Below are positions 42,656 through 51,700 of a DNA stretch of 64,000 bases, one piece after another; position 1 is the stretch's first letter, and each line of letters starts with the position of its first letter. The notes under the pieces are model-generated. The model worked only from the letters and a program-made list of their open reading frames with translations, did no database searches and was not told the DNA's origin. The stretch lies in NCBI RefSeq assembly GCF_050971785.1, contig NZ_JBPCCU010000003.1, forward strand, positions 124,001-188,000, read 5' to 3'. A program made the translations under genes and the position numbers. This stretch comes from Actinomadura_E scrupuli. Lineage in GTDB: Bacteria; Actinomycetota; Actinomycetes; Streptosporangiales; Streptosporangiaceae.

Positions 42656-43800
42656 AGAGCCGCGCGGGTGAGGTGCCCAGGGTGATCGCGAGCCGGTTCG
42701 GCAGCCGCCTGCACGACGAAGGCGTCGCGGCCTGGCTGGGCGTCTGGCTCGGTGTCAGCTTCACTCTCACCTTCGTCACAGGTCTGATCAGCCACTTCAT
42801 GCAGCATCCGCCGGAGTGGCTGCTGTGGCCCGCAAGGCCGGTGAACCTCTACCGGTTCACGCAGGGGCTCCATGTCATCGGCGGGCTGGCCACCATCCCG
42901 CTGCTCCTGGCCAAGCTGTGGACCGTCTATCCCAGGCTCTGGCAGTGGCCGCCCGTCCGGTCGGCGGCACACGCCCTGGAACGGAGCATGGTGTTCCTGC
43001 TGGTCGCCGGGGCGCTGTTCCAGCTGGCGACCGGAGTGCTCAACGTCGCCCGGTGGTATGTCTTTCCCTTCAGCTTCCCTGCCACGCACTACTGGACCTC
43101 CTACATCCTCGTCGGCGCACTCGTCATCCACGTCACCAACGAGTGGGCGAAGGTACGTCGTACGGTCTTCCGGCCCGTGCGGCTGGACCCGGTGGCGGCG
43201 GACTCCGCGCGCGGGACGGCATCGTTGACGAGACGGGGGTTCTTCGCGACCACCGCCGCCGCCTGCGGCGTCATCGCCGCCACCACCGTCGGAGAGGCGT
43301 TCCGGCCGCTGGCGCGGATCGCCTGGCTGGCCCCGCTGCCACCGCGGCGAGGCGTACCGGTGAACAGGACGGCGGCGGCCGCCAGGGTCACGGTCCGCCC
43401 GGACTGGCGGCTGCACGTCACCGGTGCGGTGCAGCGAGACCTGAGCCTGTCCCTCGAGGAGCTACGCGCGCTGCCGCGTCACTCCGCACGGTTGCCGATC
43501 GCCTGCGTGGAGGGCTGGAGCGCCGAGGGAGCGTGGGCGGGGGTACGGCTCCGGGACCTGTTGCGGATGGCCGGAGCCGCCGACGACGCCCGCGTCCGGG
43601 TCGAGTCCCTGGAACCCGCCGGGCGCTACCGGACCTCGGAGGTGCGGGCACCGCACTGGCACGACCCGCTGACGCTGCTCGCGCTCGAACTCGACGGCGC
43701 ACCGCTGACCCCCGATCACGGCCATCCCTGCCGCCTGATCGCACCGGACCGGCCAGGGGTCCTGCAGACCAAATGGGTCACCAGGGTGGTGGTCCTATGA
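42631..43800 (+). CDS. Membrane-anchored sulfite-oxidase-fold molybdopterin oxidoreductase
   Basis: I use ATG 42631, seven bases after GGAGG (389 aa); GTG 42652, overlapping the methyltransferase stop as GTGA, is the alternative. Residues about 20-190 form a cytochrome-b561/DUF4405-like membrane domain of four helices with His residues (GLHVIGGLATIPLLLAKLW, WTSYILVGALVIHVTNEW). A twin-arginine-like SLTRRGFFATTAAACG then leads to the molybdopterin domain (LPIACVEGWSAEGAWAG, with the Mo-ligand Cys). The C-terminus ends HPCRLIAPDRPGVLQTKWV. It probably moves electrons between a periplasmic-side substrate and membrane carriers. Confidence 0.87.
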   Translation: MVRHADQVKSRAGEVPRVIASRFGSRLHDEGVAAWLGVWLGVSFTLTFVTGLISHFMQHPPEWLLWPARPVNLYRFTQGLHVIGGLATIPLLLAKLWTVYPRLWQWPPVRSAAHALERSMVFLLVAGALFQLATGVLNVARWYVFPFSFPATHYWTSYILVGALVIHVTNEWAKVRRTVFRPVRLDPVAADSARGTASLTRRGFFATTAAACGVIAATTVGEAFRPLARIAWLAPLPPRRGVPVNRTAAAARVTVRPDWRLHVTGAVQRDLSLSLEELRALPRHSARLPIACVEGWSAEGAWAGVRLRDLLRMAGAADDARVRVESLEPAGRYRTSEVRAPHWHDPLTLLALELDGAPLTPDHGHPCRLIAPDRPGVLQTKWVTRVVVL

Positions 43801-44087
43801 AACCCCGTCACCTTGCGCACGTAGCCGGGGGCGCCCTGATACTCCTCGGGCTGTCCGGTCTCCTCACCCACGCCGCCGAGACCAATCCGGCCGGCTGGGC
43901 CCTGTGGTTCGGCGGAACGGCGATCGCGCACGATCTGATCCTGGCGCCACTGGTCCTGGTGGTCGCGATGACCACCACCTGGGTGCCGGCCCGCTACCGC
44001 GCACCCCTCCAGAGCATCCTGGTGACCATCGGTTGCGTCGTACTGATTGCCCTGCCACTGCTGGCCTTCTCCCGGATCCGCCAGTAG
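43797..44087 (+). CDS. Small membrane protein at the end of the operon
   Basis: The start overlaps the molybdoenzyme stop by 4 bp (ATGA). The 96 residues hold three predicted membrane helices: HLAHVAGGALILLGLSGLL, LILAPLVLVVAMTTTWV, and SILVTIGCVVLIALPLLAF. No enzyme motif is visible. Such a protein travelling with a membrane molybdoenzyme may be a subunit or an assembly aid; this is inference. The gene ends the five-gene operon. Confidence 0.8.
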   Translation: MKPRHLAHVAGGALILLGLSGLLTHAAETNPAGWALWFGGTAIAHDLILAPLVLVVAMTTTWVPARYRAPLQSILVTIGCVVLIALPLLAFSRIRQ

Positions 44088-44159
44088 CGCCGATCGTGAT
44101 CGCGGCGCCGTGTCACCTGCCGGTCCGCTGCCGCGTCCGGCTCTGCCGTCCGCGCAGTG

Positions 44160-44920
44160 ACCTCTCACGTCGCAGCCGGAGCGCGTACGCGAGTGCCGAT
44201 CCGGTAGGAGCACGCCGGTCACCAGGAGCCACCCGCCCAGGTACGGGTCTGGACTCAGGCCGGTCGAGGCTTGGTAGACCTGCCTGGATCGTCGCAGGAT
44301 GAGAGGGAACCAGACGAGCAGCAACAGCCCGGACAGCCCGGCCGGTACCCGTAGGTAGTTGATCCACGGCGGCGACGCGGCCCGCCGCGTAACCGGCCAA
44401 CGCGAAGCAGGCCAGCAGCGCGAGCAGATGCAACGGGTTCGCACCGTAGCGGGAGCCCGCCCATCGGCACACTGCACGCACCGGAGGCGTCCTCATGAGC
44501 TCGACGGCCAGAACCGAGCCGTCCGACCCATTTGGTGTTGTGCACGCCGGGGGCGTTCGGGACGATGATCCGTGCCGGGAAGCCGTTCGCGGCCGAGGCT
44601 GCGGGACCGCAGTGCGCGGACCATCCGTGGCAGCTTGACGGCGACATGGACGACGAACGCCGCAAGGAAGATCCACGCGCCGTACAGGTGTGCGGGGTAG
44701 GGAGAGCGGGACGGTGGCCAGGCGAACAGCTTGGGGATGACCGACCACAGCTTGGCCAGCAGCACCGGTACGAGGGTCAGCCCGAGGATCACGTGCACCC
44801 CCTGCGTGAGCCGGTACAGCCACGGACCGCGCAGCGGACTGCGCCAGAACCCCGGGCGGAACGGGCCGGGCGGCGGATGGGCCCTCGGGCGACGGCCGTC
44901 ACGATCCAGGTGCTCCTTAC
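44160..44920 (-). pseudogene. Decayed second molybdopterin oxidoreductase
   Basis: The minus strand has, in several frames and in correct order, VHVILGLTLVPVLLAKLWSV and PAHLYGAWIFLAAFVVHVAV (membrane part). These are followed directly by FPARIIVPNAPGVHNTKWVG, the end of the molybdopterin domain. Then come GANPLHLLALLACFALAGYA and YLRVPAGLSGLLLLVWFPLI (further helices). The whole catalytic core with its Cys is deleted and frames shift at least three times. It is a degraded relative of the intact molybdoenzyme to its left. Confidence 0.8.
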
Positions 44921-44982
44921 GATTTCCGTACGTCGGCGGGTGGCCGAGTGATCCGGCTGCCCGGTTCGGTTAGCGTCTGATC

Positions 44983-46038
44983 ATGCGCGTACTGGTGACG
45001 GGATCGGCGGGCTTCATCGGCTTGCCGGTCGTCGAGGAGCTCATCGCCGCAGGTCACGACGTCCGCGGTCTAGATCTCGTGCCCGCTGCTCAGGGGACGG
45101 TGGGCGATGTGCGAGATCCGGTGACCGTGGCGCGATGCCTGGACGGGGTGGAGGTCGTGTGCCACCAGGCCGCGAAAGTGGGTCTGGGCGTGGACGCCCT
45201 CGACCTGCCGGACTACGCGTCGGTCAATGTCCTGGGCACTGCGGTGCTCCTGGCCGAGATGGCGCGGGCGAAGGTACACCGGCTGGTGCTGGCCTCCTCG
45301 ATGGTGGTGTACGGAGAAGGCGCCTACACCTGCGCACGCCACGGCGACGTACGGCCGGGTCCACGAGCCGAGAGCGACCTGCGGGCCGGCAGGTTCGAGC
45401 CACCCTGCCCGATCTGCGGGGAACCGTTGGAATCCGGAGTCGTCACCGAATCGGCGCCGCTGGATTCGCGCAACGTCTACGCCGACACCAAGCTGGCTCA
45501 GGAACGACTGTCGGCCTCCTGGGCACGCACCACGGGCGCGACCGTGACCACCTTGCGCTACCACAACGTCTACGGCCCCCGGATGCCACGCGACACCCCG
45601 TACGCGGGAGTCGCGGCGATCTTCCGGTCGGCGCTACGGCACGGGCAGGCGCCGAAGGTGTTCGAGGACGGCCGCCAGCGGCGGGACTTCGTCCACGTAC
45701 GCGACGTGGCCCGGGCGAACGTGCTGGCGGTGAACCGGACGGGAACGTCGCAGGCGTACAACATCGCGAGCGGTGAACCGCACACGGTCGCCGACATGGC
45801 GTGTGCGCTGGCGACCGCGTACCGGGGACCGCAGCCGGTGGTGACCGGCGCCTACCGGCTCGGGGACGTACGCCATGTCGTCGCCTCACCCCGCAAAGCC
45901 GACCAGGAGCTGGGATTCACCGCCGCCGTCACGTTCGAAGACGGCATGGCGGAATTCGCGACCGAGGCGATGGACGGGCCCACCGCCTCGCCCACCGGAC
46001 AGGCCCCTGGCCCGGTCCTGGCACCTACGACGACGTAG
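44983..46038 (+). CDS. NAD-dependent epimerase, dTDP-L-rhamnose 4-epimerase-like
   Basis: This 351-residue SDR enzyme starts MRVLVTGSAGFIGLPVVEEL, with the NAD loop GxxGFIG. The catalytic segments are VLASSMVVYGEGAYTC and SRNVYADTKLAQE (Tyr and Lys). The insertion CARHGDVRPGPR ... PPCPICGEPLESGVVTE contains a Cys pattern (C, CxxC) typical of the dTDP-L-rhamnose 4-epimerase subgroup. That group interconverts dTDP-rhamnose and dTDP-6-deoxy-L-talose. QRRDFVHVRDVARANVLAV is the family C-terminal motif. It probably supplies a deoxysugar nucleotide to the envelope pathway, being next to GT2 and GT87 genes. The last 30 residues are Pro/Thr-rich and dispensable-looking. Confidence 0.85.
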   Translation: MRVLVTGSAGFIGLPVVEELIAAGHDVRGLDLVPAAQGTVGDVRDPVTVARCLDGVEVVCHQAAKVGLGVDALDLPDYASVNVLGTAVLLAEMARAKVHRLVLASSMVVYGEGAYTCARHGDVRPGPRAESDLRAGRFEPPCPICGEPLESGVVTESAPLDSRNVYADTKLAQERLSASWARTTGATVTTLRYHNVYGPRMPRDTPYAGVAAIFRSALRHGQAPKVFEDGRQRRDFVHVRDVARANVLAVNRTGTSQAYNIASGEPHTVADMACALATAYRGPQPVVTGAYRLGDVRHVVASPRKADQELGFTAAVTFEDGMAEFATEAMDGPTASPTGQAPGPVLAPTTT

Positions 46039-46408
46039 CGGAGGTTCGGTGGAGCAGACGAGGATTCGGGTCGTGCCGACAGGAGGCGAACGCGACGCAG
46101 TGGTTCGGTGATCTCCCAGGTCAAGCTGGAGCTCCACTCGATGGTGGGCAGGTGTTCGGCGACGGCCCCTGCCCGGTTCTCTGGGTGGGGGCACGGCCTT
46201 TTGTGGGGGATCTCGGTTCGGCTGCGTCCGGGTTGCTCGTCGAGCTCGGCAGCCGGTCCGCCGCAGAAAGTCAGCCCGGGGCGTCCTTACGTGGACGGGT
46301 GCCGACCTGCTCGGACGTACCGGTGCGGCCTTGCCGCCCCACCCAGCCGGCGGACGGTCCAGGCTGCGGTAACGACCGTGGAACACAAACAAAGGAAAGG
46401 GGTCACGC
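46039..46408. other. 370-bp intergenic region before the 123-aa gene
   Basis: No gene is supported. The right end contains GGAAAGGGG, the ribosome site of the next gene. Confidence 0.45.
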
Positions 46409-46780
46409 ATGCCAGCGTTGCCCTACCAGACTCAAGCGCCCTTCGGGGTGTGGATCTTGGTCCACCTGCAGTGGCATTGGCTGGTGGTCCAAGAAGATAC
46501 TGTGCCCCTGGATCGGATCCTGAGGGATTTGGAGAAGCTCCTGTCCGGGACCCAACTGACGGTGGCGAAGAAGTTCGTGCTTACCGTCCGCGGGTCGAGG
46601 CAGCGGCCTTTCACTACCCTCCTGGTCCGGGACGGCGCCTCGAGGCGCCTGGAGGTGTTCTCCCCGGAACTATCCCTCTGGGACGCCTGGCGCAGCCGGG
46701 CACTCGCCATGAGACACCACTACCCCTGCGGTTCCTACAATCCGGGCAACGGCAGGGTCATCTGGGTGTCGTTCGACTGA
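46409..46780 (+). CDS. Orphan protein of unknown function (123 aa)
   Basis: The ATG follows a strong GGAAAGGGG site. The 123 residues are rich in Trp and aromatic residues (FGVWILVHLQWHWLVVQEDT, PGNGRVIWVSFD). The middle is LDRILRDLEKLLSGTQLTVA and FVLTVRGSRQRPFTTLLVR. I do not recognise a family. The base composition is less GC-biased than its neighbours, suggesting recent acquisition. It stands alone, converging with the large operon to its right. Confidence 0.55.
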   Translation: MPALPYQTQAPFGVWILVHLQWHWLVVQEDTVPLDRILRDLEKLLSGTQLTVAKKFVLTVRGSRQRPFTTLLVRDGASRRLEVFSPELSLWDAWRSRALAMRHHYPCGSYNPGNGRVIWVSFD

Positions 46781-46841
46781 CACCCTCGAGCGGACATCAC
46801 CTGTTCAAGGGCTCTTGATCTGAGCCCAAGATGAACGCTGG

Positions 46842-46880
46842 GACTGGCTTTCGCCCTCCATGTGAGGGCGGAGGCCAGTC
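46842..46880. terminator. Bidirectional terminator between the orphan gene and the large operon
   Basis: GACTGGCTTTCGCCCTC pairs with GAGGGCGGAGGCCAGTC (17 bp including two G-T pairs) over a 5-nt loop. It lies 62 bp after the orphan stop and 128 bp after the stop at 47009 on the other strand. Confidence 0.7.
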
Positions 46881-47008
46881 TCGTTGTCCTCGTCGGCGCT
46901 CGCCGCCCGCCCCAGCACGCGGAGGAGCAGGCGCCTCCATCGAGCACAGCAAACCGGGGCAGAACGGCGATCCGGTATAGCCGGTGAGCCGGGAGTCATT
47001 GATTCGCC

Positions 47009-48784
47009 TCAGGGGGTGCGCAGGAAGCTGACCCGGTCGCCGCTTTCGATCATTTGGCGAGCGAAGCCGGCGGAGCCGAGAGCCGGGGTGTTCAGCGTGG
47101 CGGCAATGGTGGCCGCCAGATCGGCGACGGGCAGCCGGCCGCCGGGGTCGAGGGGAAACGGGCCGACGGCTGGTCCGGGGTCGCCGGTCGCGTTGCGCAG
47201 CGACTTGGCGTACATGCCCTCGGCCGGCAGTTCCACCGCGAAGTGCAGCGACTCGGGCTGCTGATGGATGTCGAGCCGGGCCAGCACTCCTTCGAAGAGG
47301 CAGAGCAGGATGTTCGGGGTGAGCCGTACCAGCCGCGACGGCAGGGGAGCGCTCTGGTCCGTGCCGGCGAAGCCGTCCACCAGCAGTCCCGGGTAGCCGG
47401 GCACCAGGTCGGAGCGGATCAGCGCACCCGTGGTCACGGGAGCCGGGGAGGGTAGCGGGAAGGTACGGTCGAGTTCGGCGTCGGCGGCTGACAGCCGGCC
47501 GATGCTGAAGGCCCCGTCGAGCAGATGGCGGATCCACTGCCGGTCCAGCTGGAGGAACCGGATGCTTTCCAGAGGGAGCAGCCGCTCGTCGGGGATCAGG
47601 TAGGCCGGTGGCACGCCGTCCAGTCTGGCCAGGCCGGTCAGCCAGGTGGTGAGCGTGTCAGGCAGAGTGTCGTCGATGGGCATCACTCGCAGCGGGTAGC
47701 CGGTGTCCGGCTCCCGTTCTGCGCGCAGCCGCTTCTGGGCGCGCCTGCGTTTCCACTCGTACAGTTCGGTGGCGAAGGGGGTGCTGCGCAGCGCCAGCAG
47801 CCGGCCCAGCTCCCACGCGGCGGCGTAGCCGGTGTCGAACATCGCGACGTCGGGGTGGAAACAGAGCAGGTGGTCCGAGGCGCGGGTGGCCGTCAATGGT
47901 GCCTCCGCGACCGGGCCGGTCGTGAACGGCCCGCGGTACCAGGACACGGTGCGGCCGCCCTGGCGCAGCGTGTGCCGGACCGCGACGTGGCCCTCGCGCA
48001 GGTACCGGTCGGCGTCGGGATTGCCGCTGTCGGGCAGCCGGTACGGGCTGCCGTCACCGGCCAGGTCGCGCACAAGCGTGGCGAAGGTCTGGTCGTCGTC
48101 CAGGCAGCCGAACCGCCAGTTGGCGAGTGTGATCAGGCGGACGAGCGAGTCGGGTCCGCCGGTGCCGAGGTCGAAACCGCCGGCGCGGTAACGGCCCTCG
48201 ACGGAGACGAGATGGACCGTGCTGAAGGCGCCGGCGGGAGGCAGCCGGTTCCCGATGATCACTGCGGCGTCCGGGGTGCCCGGGGTGCGCCGCAGGTGCG
48301 CGAGGTAGGGCAGATCCGCCGCGGCGGGGAGCACCGCCTCCAGCACCCTCCGGCGGACGTCGATCACCGTGACCGGGTCGGCGAGCGCCTGGTGGGTCTC
48401 GAGCGTGGTGGCAGGGTGGTAGGCGGGGCCGGCGCCCAGCTTGCTGAGCTCGATCACCTTAGGGTCCGGGCGCTCGTCCTCGGCGAACAGCAACAGCACC
48501 AGCCAGGGCCCGGTGACGGCGCCCGGCGAGCGCTCCCATGGCAGGGTCGGCCGATCCAGGACGACGTGCGGCAGGACGCTGTGATGGTCGCCGAGGCTGC
48601 CGTCCGGCGGGAAACGGGCCGTCAACCGGTCCGGCGGCAGGGCGAACCGCTCGCCGCCGACGGTGAACCGCCGCCGCGCCGTGAACGGCGTGGTGTCCAG
48701 GGAGATCGTCTGGGTGGCGGTGATGACGTAGTCGCCGGCCGGAAGTGTGGGCAGGCGGTGGTCGAGAAACGTGATGTCATCCAT
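47009..48784 (-). CDS. Unknown protein, last gene of the six-gene operon (591 aa)
   Basis: ATG 48784 (MDDITFLDHRLPTLPAGDYV) overlaps the DUF6603 gene end by 8 bp. I do not recognise a named domain. The N-terminal 130 residues are beta-rich (TLPAGDYVITATQTISLDT, RRFTVGGERFALPPD). The core segment VLPHVVLDRPTLPWERSPGA followed by GPWLVLLLFAEDE resembles unannotated proteins I have seen in other bacteria. Later segments include FHPDVAMFDTGYAAAWELGR and RFLQLDRQWIRHLLDGA. There is no signal peptide, membrane helix or catalytic motif. It is the terminal gene of the unit and should be a structural or assembly component; that is inference. Confidence 0.7.
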   Translation of the reverse strand: MDDITFLDHRLPTLPAGDYVITATQTISLDTTPFTARRRFTVGGERFALPPDRLTARFPPDGSLGDHHSVLPHVVLDRPTLPWERSPGAVTGPWLVLLLFAEDERPDPKVIELSKLGAGPAYHPATTLETHQALADPVTVIDVRRRVLEAVLPAAADLPYLAHLRRTPGTPDAAVIIGNRLPPAGAFSTVHLVSVEGRYRAGGFDLGTGGPDSLVRLITLANWRFGCLDDDQTFATLVRDLAGDGSPYRLPDSGNPDADRYLREGHVAVRHTLRQGGRTVSWYRGPFTTGPVAEAPLTATRASDHLLCFHPDVAMFDTGYAAAWELGRLLALRSTPFATELYEWKRRRAQKRLRAEREPDTGYPLRVMPIDDTLPDTLTTWLTGLARLDGVPPAYLIPDERLLPLESIRFLQLDRQWIRHLLDGAFSIGRLSAADAELDRTFPLPSPAPVTTGALIRSDLVPGYPGLLVDGFAGTDQSAPLPSRLVRLTPNILLCLFEGVLARLDIHQQPESLHFAVELPAEGMYAKSLRNATGDPGPAVGPFPLDPGGRLPVADLAATIAATLNTPALGSAGFARQMIESGDRVSFLRTP

Positions 48785-51700
48785 GCTCCGCCACCTGGGG
48801 GATCTCGTGGAACAGTCCGGCCGTGACGCCGGTGAGGTCGATCTCGGCATCGGGCAGCACGGCGTCCCGAAGTGCCGCGCGGGTGGCGGCGAGGCCGCCG
48901 TCGGCCAGCCCGCCGGTGATGGCGCCGGCCCGGGTCGCTTCGTCGGTGCCGCTGGGGACGTACGGCTGCGCTGCCGCCCACGCGAAGGCGTTCCGTTCGG
49001 TGAACAGCGGGGTCAGCGAACTCAGCGCCGCCCCCGGCAGGGTGGCTGCGGCGGCCGGTTCGGTGGGCGGCAGCGGGCGCACCGTGTAGCCGGTGAGCAG
49101 GTCGCCCACCAGCTGGGGATGGCGCACCGAGGTCTCCAGCTCGCCACCCCACAGGGCGTAGGGCAGCTTCTTGCCGACCGGTTCGTAGCCGAACAGGTGG
49201 TCCATCCGCCGGCCGCCGTTGGTGATCTCGATCCGGTGCGTGGCAGACGCCGATGCCAGGCCGAGCGGGCTGATCCCGAACGAGCCGGCGGTGCGGCCGC
49301 GCGGCAGCGCCGTACCGCCGGTCGCCGGGCCGCGCTCGGCGGAGGTGCTCGGGACGACCGAGTCGGTGACCAGCGCCAGGCCGTGCGGTTCGACGACTCC
49401 CAAGTCCTCGCCGGTTCCGGGGACCAGGGATCCGCCGCGCAGCGCGACCGTGGTGATCTGTTCGCGAGCGGGCAGGAGGGTGTCGCGGAACCGGCTCCAC
49501 GGGATCGGCTGAGGCTTGCCGGAGCCGCCGGTGCCGAAGCTGATGGTGAAGGAGATGATGCTGAGGTCGATGTAGGCGCGCCCGCCGAAGTTCGGCCCCG
49601 AGAAGGTCACGTCGGCCCCGACGTGTGCGGTGATGGTGTGCGTACCGAAGAACGAGAAGGTGTACGAGGCGCCGACGAGGATGTGCACGGCGGCCTCGTA
49701 TTGGTACGGCTGCCAGGCGATGAGGAAGTCCATCGAGGCGTTGAACCAGGCGCGCAGCGAGTCGTCGCGGTAGGTGGCGCTGAGGTTGCCCCCGGCCATC
49801 AGCGCGGACGGGGTGAGGGCGTAGTAGGCGCCCCCGGAGACCTGCAGTTTCGGCGTGACCTGCCAGTTGAGGCCCAGCCGGGGCACGACCGGATAGTGGC
49901 CGGGGCGGGTGAAGCGCGGGTGGTAGCCGCCGACCGTGAGGACGAAGTCCCCGGCGTGCTCCCCGGAGAACCAGCCGGCGAACGCGAACCCGCCGGTCAG
50001 GTGGCAGTTCCGGGAGAGCAGGTAGGAGTTGGGGGTGAGCTGGGCGGTGATGGAGAAGACTCCGTCGTCGGGGACCAGCGTGGCGCGCAGCGCGAGCTGG
50101 ACCTCGGCGATGGGCGTGACCCCGGCCGCCCCGGCGCCTGCGGCGGGCAGCACCAGCGTGGACAGGCCCAGCAGGTTCATCTCGAACCGGTGCCCGAAGC
50201 TCACCGCCAGCAGCAGGAACGACTCGATCATTTGGAAGGAGGTGAAGCGGATCCCGGCCATCAGGAAGAAGTCGCCCGGTGAGGGCGGCAGTGCCTCCTG
50301 CAGCCGTTGCAGCTTGCCGGCCAATGAGTCGGGAGAGGGCCGGCCGAGCGCGTCGGCGACCAGCGGGAAGTCGGCGAGCTTGTCGAGACTCGGCGGGATC
50401 AGCCGCCGGTTGTAGCCGAAGCCGGCCGCCAGCCCGCGCACGAAGAAGAACGCGGGCCCGCCGATCGGGTAGTTCAGGAACGCGTACACGAACAGCGACG
50501 GCCCCTGCGGGAGCTGGATGTAGGAGCCGATCGCGCCGATGGTGAGCTGCTTGGCGCGCAGCACCGCCTGACCGCTGTACGCGGGGTAGGAGACCCCATT
50601 GAAGCTCACCGAGCTCTTGAGGAACGAGCCGCTGATCTCCACGGGCCCGGAGGTGTAGGAGACGCCCAGGCCGTTGAGCCCGAAGGACGGCACGGTGCCC
50701 GGGTCGGAGACCACCACCCGGACCTGCAGCCCGTCCAGGGACAGGGTCAGCCCGGCCACGGTGAGGGAGGCGTCCAGCAGCACGGCGAGCACGGCCTCCT
50801 GGCCGGGCGGGTGCAGGTAGGCCAGCCCGGCCCGCTCGATGTGCAGGGGACCGAAGGTGCGCTGCACCTTGTACCACAGGGTGTTGTCGGCGGTCTGCGT
50901 GCCGGGGGACGCGGTCGGCGCCGGGGGCGTCCCCTCGGAGACCGGCAGCACCAGCGGCTGCTCCAGGGACCCGAGTTTGAGTCGGCCGTCCACCACGAAG
51001 CCGGCCGTCAGGTCCCGTTCCGGGAGCTTGGCGATCGTGGTGGGCAGCACGTCGTTGACGGCCTTGACCTTCGCGGTGGGCAGCAGCGCGGAGACCGCGA
51101 CCATCCGCAGCGGGTCGAAGCCCATCTCGCCGAGCTTGAGATGGGCCCCCGCGACCGGCAGCCGGGACAGGTCGACGGTGAGCGCGAGGTCGGCGCCGAA
51201 CACATAGGTGGAGCCGTCGACGGCGAGGAACGCGGCGCGCAGGTCCACCGCCAGGCCGTCCGGGACGTAGCCGGCGGCCGACGGCAACAGCGCGCCGACC
51301 AGGTCCTTGAGCCGGGGCACCGGATCGGTGGCGGGGCGGGAGTAGGTCGCGGCGAACAGGGTGGCGTCCTGCTGCCGGGCGAACCGCACGTCGAACCGGG
51401 GCGTGAACGGGCCGCGCGGCGTCGGCACGGTCACCGTCAGGCTCGCGGCCAGGGCGCGCCGCGCGGTGTCGATGGCGACGGTCAGGTCGGCCTGCACGGT
51501 GTCGATGGGGAACAGCGCCTCGCCGGTCACGAACAGCCGCTTGGCCCCGGTGGAGATCTCGATGCCCAGGTTCTCGATCACGAGCCGGGCGATCGGCGCG
51601 GGCAGCGTGATGGAGCCGAAGCGGGCGGCCAGGGTCTGGAGGAGGGACCCGATGGCGATCTGCTGGCCGGGGCCGGTCGCGCCACTGAACTCCCACTGCC

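Noticed and set aside
48622..51696. 1024-residue minus-strand reading in another frame of the DUF6603 gene
   Set aside because: Arg/Pro-rich frame overlapping the real one on the same strand; no family similarity.
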